Under the pieces are notes generated by a model. The model was given only the letters and a program-made list of their open reading frames with translations. It searched no databases and was not told the DNA's origin. 9,149 nucleotides of DNA from CAMAVH01 sp036500145 (GTDB lineage Bacteria; Pseudomonadota; Alphaproteobacteria; SMXQ01): NCBI GenBank assembly GCA_036500145.1, contig DASYCO010000087.1, positions 1 through 9,149 on the forward strand, read 5' to 3'. The position numbers and the translations under genes were made by a program. Of this stretch, positions 5,299-9,149 are shown in pieces (position 1 is the first letter of the stretch; the number at the start of each line of letters is the position of its first letter).

Positions 5299-7008
5299 AT
5301 GACAGTCCCGCTTTCCAGCGCCGAACCTCGCACCGACCGCGCCATCGCCTTGCCGGCCGCGCGCCTGCTGCCGCTCTGCCGCGAAGCGCTGGCCGCCGCA
5401 CGCGCCTATGGCGAAGCCGCGCGCCAGTCGGTCGCCAGGCTCGTGACGGCCGGCGGCCGGATCGACAACGCGGCCCTCGACCGCCACCAGTTCGCCGCCC
5501 ATGCGCTGGCCTGGACCGCGACCTACGTCGAGGCCCTGGCGCAGATGCTCGCGTGGGGACAGCGGCTGGAAGCCGACGGCAAGCTCGGCGAGACGGAAAC
5601 GCTGATCCTGCAGGCGGCCTATGGCGAATATCTGGCGCAGCTTGCCGGCGGCATCGCGCTCAGCCAGGGCGAGGTCGCGCGCCATGGCGACATGGGCCTG
5701 CCGCACGAGGCGCTGCGCATGCTGTTCGTGCCGGCGGCCAGCGAGCTGATCGCCATGGGCAACAGCGCCGCCGCGCGCGAGCGCTTGGCGCAGCTCATCG
5801 ACGACGGGCAGTTCGGCGATCCCGGCCTCGGCGACGAGACGCTGGAGGCGGTGCGCAGCGAATTCCACCGCTTCGCCGAAGCGGCCGTGACGCCCCACGC
5901 GCACGGCTGGCACCTGAAGAACGAACTGATCCCGCTGGCGGTCATCGAGCAGCTTGCCGCGCTCGGCGTCTTCGGCCTCACCGTGCCGGAAGAACATGGC
6001 GGGCTCGCCATGAACCGCATCGCGCTCTGCGTCGTGACCGAGGAGCTGAGCCGCGGCTACATCGGCGTCGGCTCGCTCGGCACGCGCTCGGAGATCGCCG
6101 CCGAGCTGATCCGCCTCGCCGGCACCGAGGCGCAGAAGCGCAAGTTCCTGCCCAGGCTCGCCTCCGGCGAGCTGCTGCCCACCGCCGTCTTCACCGAGCC
6201 CAACACCGGCTCCGACCTCGGCGCCTTGCGCACCCGCGCCGTGCGCGCCACGCGCGACGGCAAGGACGTCTACCTCGTCACCGGCAACAAGACCTGGATC
6301 ACCCACGCCGCGCGCTCCGACATGATGACGCTGCTGGCCCGCACCGACCCGGAAGAGACGGGCTGGAAGGGCCTCAGCATGTTCCTCGCGGAGAAGCCGC
6401 GCGGCACGGACGCCGATCCCTTCCCCGCCCCCGGCATGAGCGGCGGCGAGATCGGGGTGCTGGGCTATCGCGGCATGAAGGAATACGAGCTCGCCTTCGA
6501 CGAGTTCGTCGTGCCAGCGGAGAACCTGCTGGGCGGCGTCGAAGGCCAGGGCTTCAAGCAGCTGATGCAGACCTTCGAGACCGCGCGCATCCAGACCGCC
6601 GCGCGCGCCGTCGGCGTCGCCCAGAACGCCATGGAGCTGGCGCTGGCCTACGCGCGCGACCGCAGGCAGTTCGGCAAGTCCATTCGCGAGTTTCCGCGCG
6701 TCGGCGGCAAGATCGCCTGGATGGCGGTCGAGACCATGGTCGCGCGCCAGCTCGCCCATTTCGCCGCGCGCGAGAAGGATTCCGGGCGGCGCTGCGACCG
6801 CGAAGCCGGCATGGCGAAGCTGCTCGCCGCCCGCGTCGCCTGGTCGAACGCCGACAACGCCCTGCAGATCCACGGCGGCAACGGCTACGCCCTCGAATAC
6901 CCCATCAGCCGCGTGCTCTGCGACGCACGCATTCTCAACATCTTCGAAGGGGCCGCTGAAATCCAGGCGCAGGTGATCGCCCGCGGCATCCTCGACGGCA
7001 GAAACTAG
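5299..7008 (+). CDS. mcd: (2S)-methylsuccinyl-CoA dehydrogenase
   Basis: This is an acyl-CoA dehydrogenase flavoprotein of 569 residues that oxidises (2S)-methylsuccinyl-CoA to mesaconyl-C1-CoA in the ethylmalonyl-CoA pathway, passing electrons to ETF. A helical N-terminal extension (about 1-180, including RHQFAAHALAWTATYVEAL) sets Mcd apart from ordinary 380-residue acyl-CoA dehydrogenases. The core begins near residue 185 and contains FTEPNTGSDLG (298-308), W333 in the WITHAARSD segment, RRQFG (455-459), QIHGGNGY (523-530) and the catalytic glutamate E550 in NIFEGAAEIQ. I recognise the extension and core as close to Rhodobacter-type Mcd. A GTG at 5230 would add 23 poorly conserved-looking residues; ATG 5299 is preferred because the family N-terminus starts near here, though neither has a strong binding site. 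It is first in a run with the HIG1-like and adenosyltransferase genes, which begin 17 nt after its stop. Confidence 0.88.
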   Translation: MTVPLSSAEPRTDRAIALPAARLLPLCREALAAARAYGEAARQSVARLVTAGGRIDNAALDRHQFAAHALAWTATYVEALAQMLAWGQRLEADGKLGETETLILQAAYGEYLAQLAGGIALSQGEVARHGDMGLPHEALRMLFVPAASELIAMGNSAAARERLAQLIDDGQFGDPGLGDETLEAVRSEFHRFAEAAVTPHAHGWHLKNELIPLAVIEQLAALGVFGLTVPEEHGGLAMNRIALCVVTEELSRGYIGVGSLGTRSEIAAELIRLAGTEAQKRKFLPRLASGELLPTAVFTEPNTGSDLGALRTRAVRATRDGKDVYLVTGNKTWITHAARSDMMTLLARTDPEETGWKGLSMFLAEKPRGTDADPFPAPGMSGGEIGVLGYRGMKEYELAFDEFVVPAENLLGGVEGQGFKQLMQTFETARIQTAARAVGVAQNAMELALAYARDRRQFGKSIREFPRVGGKIAWMAVETMVARQLAHFAAREKDSGRRCDREAGMAKLLAARVAWSNADNALQIHGGNGYALEYPISRVLCDARILNIFEGAAEIQAQVIARGILDGRN

Positions 7009-7025
7009 CGTCAGGAATCGAGTCT

Positions 7026-7232
7026 ATGACCAGTGGCATGAACACCGCCTTCGTCCTCATGATCGGCACCGCCGCCTTCGCGACCCTCGGCGTCGTCATC
7101 ATCGGCGTCATCAACATGATGCGCAAAGGGCATGACCCGCGCACGTCGAACAAGCTGATGCGCTGGCGCATCATCCTGCAGGCCATCGCCGTGCTGCTCA
7201 TCATGACCTTCCTCGTGATCGGACGCCGCTGA
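7026..7232 (+). CDS. HIG1-like twin-transmembrane small protein
   Basis: This encodes 68 residues with two membrane helices (about 8-31 and 46-65) joined by a short basic loop (MRKGHDPRTSNK). The loop and start of helix two carry N42-x3-R46-x-R48-x3-Q52, the spacing of the QRRQ signature of HIG1-domain proteins such as yeast Rcf1, with N in place of the first Q. Eukaryotic members support assembly of respiratory complexes III and IV; the bacterial proteins have no settled function. The start ATG has AGGAA at 7013-7017, 8 nt upstream; a second in-frame ATG lies 4 codons later. The stop TGA shares its A with the ATG of the adenosyltransferase, so translation is coupled. I recall this small gene next to the adenosyltransferase as a common alphaproteobacterial arrangement. 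Confidence 0.83.
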   Translation: MTSGMNTAFVLMIGTAAFATLGVVIIGVINMMRKGHDPRTSNKLMRWRIILQAIAVLLIMTFLVIGRR

Positions 7233-7795
7233 TGGTCAAGCTCACCAAGATCTACACGCGCGGCGGCGACAAGGGCGAGACTTCGCTCGGCGACGGCGCG
7301 CGCGTGCCGAAGCACGATTTGCGCGTCGCCGCCTACGGCACGGTGGACGAGGCCAACGGCGTGATCGGCGTCGCGCGCCTCCACACGACCGGCGCGCCCG
7401 ACGCCATGCTCGGGCGCATCCAGAACGACCTGTTCGACCTCGGCGCCGACCTCTGCGTGCCGGAAGGCGGCGAGCGCCAGGACGGGGCGCTGCGCATCGT
7501 GCAGGGGCAGGTCGACCGGCTCGAGCGCGAGATCGACGACATGAACGAGCGGATGAAGCCGCTCGACTCCTTCATCCTGCCGGGCGGCAGCGCTGCCAGC
7601 GCCCAGCTCCATCTCGCCCGCACGGTGGCGCGCCGCGCCGAGCGGCTGATGACCGACCTCGCCACCCGCGAGACGGTCAATCCGCTGGCCGTCGCCTACA
7701 TCAACCGCCTGTCGGACCATCTGTTCGTGCTGGCCCGCGCCCTGAACGACGACGGCGCCGCCGACATCCTCTGGGAGCCCGGCGCCAATCGCTAG
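7232..7795 (+). CDS. PduO-type cob(I)yrinic acid a,c-diamide/cob(I)alamin adenosyltransferase
   Basis: This is a 187-residue cytoplasmic enzyme that transfers the adenosyl group of ATP to cob(I)alamin to give adenosylcobalamin. PduO-type (not CobA/BtuR-type) marks are visible: the ATP-binding N-terminus YTRGGDKGETSL (8-19), YGTVDEANG (35-43), FILPGG (114-119), RRAER (134-138) and INRLSDHLFVLAR (157-169). The length is typical. Its coenzyme is needed by ethylmalonyl-CoA and methylmalonyl-CoA mutases, which act on either side of Mcd in the ethylmalonyl-CoA route, so the link with mcd makes biochemical sense. The ATG overlaps the stop of the HIG1-like gene by one base. No B12 riboswitch was recognised upstream of the operon. 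The symbols pduO, cobO and mmaB are all in use for this family, so none is assigned. Confidence 0.92.
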   Translation: MVKLTKIYTRGGDKGETSLGDGARVPKHDLRVAAYGTVDEANGVIGVARLHTTGAPDAMLGRIQNDLFDLGADLCVPEGGERQDGALRIVQGQVDRLEREIDDMNERMKPLDSFILPGGSAASAQLHLARTVARRAERLMTDLATRETVNPLAVAYINRLSDHLFVLARALNDDGAADILWEPGANR

Positions 7796-7803
7796 GCGTT
7801 CCG

Positions 7804-7829
7804 CGGCCTTGGCCGGATAGTTTCGTTTT
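7804..7829 (+). terminator. Weak terminator candidate after the adenosyltransferase
   Basis: CGGCC (7804-7808) and GGCCG (7811-7815) form a tight stem (effectively 4 bp with a CTTG loop), followed by TTTCGTTTT at 7821-7829. It starts 8 nt after the stop codon. The stem is short and the T-run begins late, so termination may be partial. Confidence 0.35.
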
Positions 7830-7867
7830 GTAATCGCCTAGCCCCTTGCCAGGGGCCTGCCGAAGGT

Positions 7868-7892
7868 GGTTATGTTGCGCCGCAGCATAACC
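7868..7892. promoter_or_regulatory. 25-nt imperfect palindrome upstream of the hydroxybutyryl-CoA dehydrogenase gene
   Basis: GGTTATG (7868-7874) mirrors CATAACC (7886-7892), and TGC (7876-7878) mirrors GCA (7882-7884) around a GCC centre; the only mismatch is a T/G pair. As DNA this is an 11-bp half-site dyad suited to a dimeric repressor. As RNA it would be a hairpin 47 nt before the start codon. A possible -35 TTGCCA (7846-7851) and -10 TATGTT (7871-7876, 19-bp spacer) would put the -10 inside the dyad. I read it as a likely operator; the regulator is unknown. Confidence 0.5.
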
Positions 7893-7939
7893 TGGCGCGC
7901 GCCTTTGGGCCGCGCCTGTTCATTTCCAGAGGACAGTTC

Positions 7940-8812
7940 ATGATCGAGAAGGTCGGCGTCGTCGGCGCGGGGCAGATGGGCAGCGGCATCGCGCATGTCA
8001 TGGCGCAGCATGGGCTTGACGTGATGCTAGTGGACGTCAATCCGCAGCAGCTCGACAAGGCCGTCGCGGTCATCAAGAAGAACATGGAGCGTCAGGTCGC
8101 CAAGGGCACCATCCAGACTTCCGACGTCACCGCCGCCCTCGCCCGCATCAAGATCACCAGCAACATGGCCGACCTCGGCGACCGCGACCTCGTCATCGAG
8201 GCCGCGACCGAGAACGAGAAGGTCAAGGTCGCGATCTACAAGGACATGGTGCCGCACCTGAAGGCCGACGCGATGGTCGCCAGCAACACCTCGTCGATCT
8301 CGATCACGCGCCTCGCCGCCGCCACCGACCGGCCGGAAAAGTTCATCGGCATGCACTTCATGAACCCCGTGCCGGTCATGAAGCTCGTCGAGATCATCCC
8401 CGGCATCGCGACCGCCAAGGAAACCCTCGACAGCGTGCGCAGCCTCGCCGAGAAGCTCGGCAAGACGCCCGTCAGCTCCGAGGACTACCCCGCCTTCATC
8501 GTCAACCGCATCCTGCTGCCGATGATCAACGAGGCGGTCTACGCGCTCTACGAAGGCGTCGGCACCGTGTCGGCCATCGACACCGCCATGAAGCTCGGCG
8601 CCAACCATCCGATGGGCCCGCTCGAGCTGGCCGACTTCATCGGCCTCGATACCTGCCTCTCGGTCATGCAGGTCCTGCACGAGGGCCTGGCCGATTCGAA
8701 GTATCGTCCGTGCCCGCTGCTCGTGAAGTATGTCGAGGCCGGCTGGGTCGGCCGCAAGGTCAAGCGCGGCTTCTACGACTATTCCGGCGAACGCCCGGTT
8801 CCGACGCGCTAG
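7940..8812 (+). CDS. hbd: 3-hydroxybutyryl-CoA dehydrogenase
   Basis: This is a 290-residue NAD-dependent (S)-3-hydroxyacyl-CoA dehydrogenase acting on the acetoacetyl-CoA / 3-hydroxybutyryl-CoA pair. The Rossmann motif GAGQMGSGIA is at 9-18, and D32 ending the second strand fits NAD preference. The catalytic set S118, H139, E151 and N189 keeps the spacing of the human mitochondrial enzyme (S137, H158, E170, N208). The C-terminal dimerisation domain contains NHPMGPLELADFIGLD (222-237) and the end GRKVKRGFYDY. Length matches short-chain Hbd rather than multifunctional FadB. AGAGGA at 7928-7933 lies 6 nt before the ATG. It is separated from the adenosyltransferase by 144 nt containing a terminator-like stem and a palindrome, so it probably has its own promoter. 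It could serve C4-acyl oxidation, butyrate use or polyhydroxybutyrate-linked flux; (R)-specific polymer precursor synthesis normally uses PhaB instead. Confidence 0.93.
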   Translation: MIEKVGVVGAGQMGSGIAHVMAQHGLDVMLVDVNPQQLDKAVAVIKKNMERQVAKGTIQTSDVTAALARIKITSNMADLGDRDLVIEAATENEKVKVAIYKDMVPHLKADAMVASNTSSISITRLAAATDRPEKFIGMHFMNPVPVMKLVEIIPGIATAKETLDSVRSLAEKLGKTPVSSEDYPAFIVNRILLPMINEAVYALYEGVGTVSAIDTAMKLGANHPMGPLELADFIGLDTCLSVMQVLHEGLADSKYRPCPLLVKYVEAGWVGRKVKRGFYDYSGERPVPTR

Positions 8813-8828
8813 CGTGGTGGGCGGCGCG

Positions 8829-9149
8829 ATGCGTATCGCCGTCCTGCAGTTCGCCCACGAGACGGTAACGTTCCTCCCGAACGACACCACGCTCGCCGAT
8901 TTCATCTATCCAGGCTCGCCTGCCAGCGGCGACGCGCTGCTGACGCACGATCCCAAGTCCTACATGGGCGGGTTCGTGAAGGTGGCGCGCGAGTATGACG
9001 GCGTCGAGCTGATCGGCATCGAGTCGCCGCTCTGGCCGCGGACCGGCACCGGCTCGGGCTGGATCACGCAGGAAGCCTACGAGACCTTCCTCGGCCGGAT
9101 GATCGCCGGCCTGAAGGCGCAGGGTCCGTTCGACGGCGTCTATCTCAGC
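8829..9149 (+). CDS. M81/MlrC-family metallopeptidase-like protein, N-terminal part
   Basis: The frame is open from ATG at 8829 to the window edge (107 codons, no stop). The start MRIAVLQFAHET followed by TF resembles the M81/MlrC (DUF1485) family, whose N-terminus usually reads HETNTF; here it is HETVTF. Other family-like signs are YMGGF near residue 45, a small-residue stretch GTGSGWITQEAYE around 73-85, and DGVYLS at the edge, which in relatives leads into a His-Gly-Ala motif. MlrC hydrolyses linear microcystin fragments, but most family members have unknown substrates, so no substrate is assigned. It begins 16 nt after the hbd stop. GTG codons at 8814 and 8817 are in frame and could extend it by 4-5 codons; no strong binding site decides between them. 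Confidence 0.72.
   Translation, partial: MRIAVLQFAHETVTFLPNDTTLADFIYPGSPASGDALLTHDPKSYMGGFVKVAREYDGVELIGIESPLWPRTGTGSGWITQEAYETFLGRMIAGLKAQGPFDGVYLS

Noticed and set aside
5164..6873. Open frame of 569 codons antisense to mcd
   Set aside because: Its translation is rich in A, G, R, D and H with no recognisable motif, and it mirrors a strongly conserved flavoenzyme. It is a by-product of GC-biased codon use.
5082..6959. 625-codon plus-strand frame overlapping mcd in another phase
   Set aside because: The product is extremely arginine- and proline-rich and low in complexity, typical of a shifted reading of GC-rich coding DNA.
7843..7860. GCCCC-TTGCCA-GGGGC mini-palindrome as a terminator
   Set aside because: A 5-bp stem without a T-run; it is more likely chance or part of the promoter region.
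1..9149. tRNA, rRNA, CRISPR array, cobalamin riboswitch or insertion sequence
   Set aside because: No cloverleaf, repeat-spacer pattern, B12-box-like motif or terminal inverted repeats were seen by eye; gaps between genes are all under 200 nt.

Overview
The window is GC-rich and densely coded. It most likely comes from an alphaproteobacterium: a Coq7-type ubiquinone hydroxylase, an Anbu-type protease, a DUF4743-type Nudix protein, a HIG1-like twin-helix protein next to a PduO-type cobalamin adenosyltransferase, and an Mcd-type methylsuccinyl-CoA dehydrogenase occur together in that class. The genus cannot be fixed from sequence alone. Nothing looks like a mobile element, phage, CRISPR array or RNA gene.

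Layout. Positions 1-1970 (+): the C-terminal end of an Anbu-like proteasome-type protease, a DedA/YqaA-type membrane protein starting 2 nt later, then dsbB and coq7 with overlapping stop and start codons. A 9-bp hairpin (about 1977-2002) separates coq7 from a convergent block. Positions 2026-5113 (-), read right to left: a DUF4743/Nudix hydrolase overlapping a phospholipase/carboxylesterase, a likely terminator, then an HNH endonuclease with a good sigma70-like promoter, then a secreted endostatin/lectin-like protein. Positions 5299-8812 (+): mcd, a 68-residue twin-transmembrane HIG1-like protein, a cob(I)alamin adenosyltransferase overlapping it, a 143-bp gap with a 25-nt palindrome, and 3-hydroxybutyryl-CoA dehydrogenase. 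The window ends inside an M81/MlrC-type gene that starts at 8829.

Functional themes. DsbB passes electrons to ubiquinone and Coq7 makes ubiquinone, so that pair is linked through quinone. The right half centres on C4/C5 acyl-CoA metabolism. Mcd is a step of the ethylmalonyl-CoA pathway for C2 assimilation, the adenosyltransferase makes the coenzyme for the pathway's B12-dependent mutases, and hydroxybutyryl-CoA dehydrogenase works on the C4 intermediates.

I found no clear undescribed system. The best leads are: the palindrome upstream of the hydroxybutyryl-CoA dehydrogenase gene; the absence of etfBA from a place where many alphaproteobacteria (from memory) carry it; a QRRQ-like HIG1 signature in the small membrane protein; and a CxxC-bearing optional N-terminal extension on the Nudix protein.
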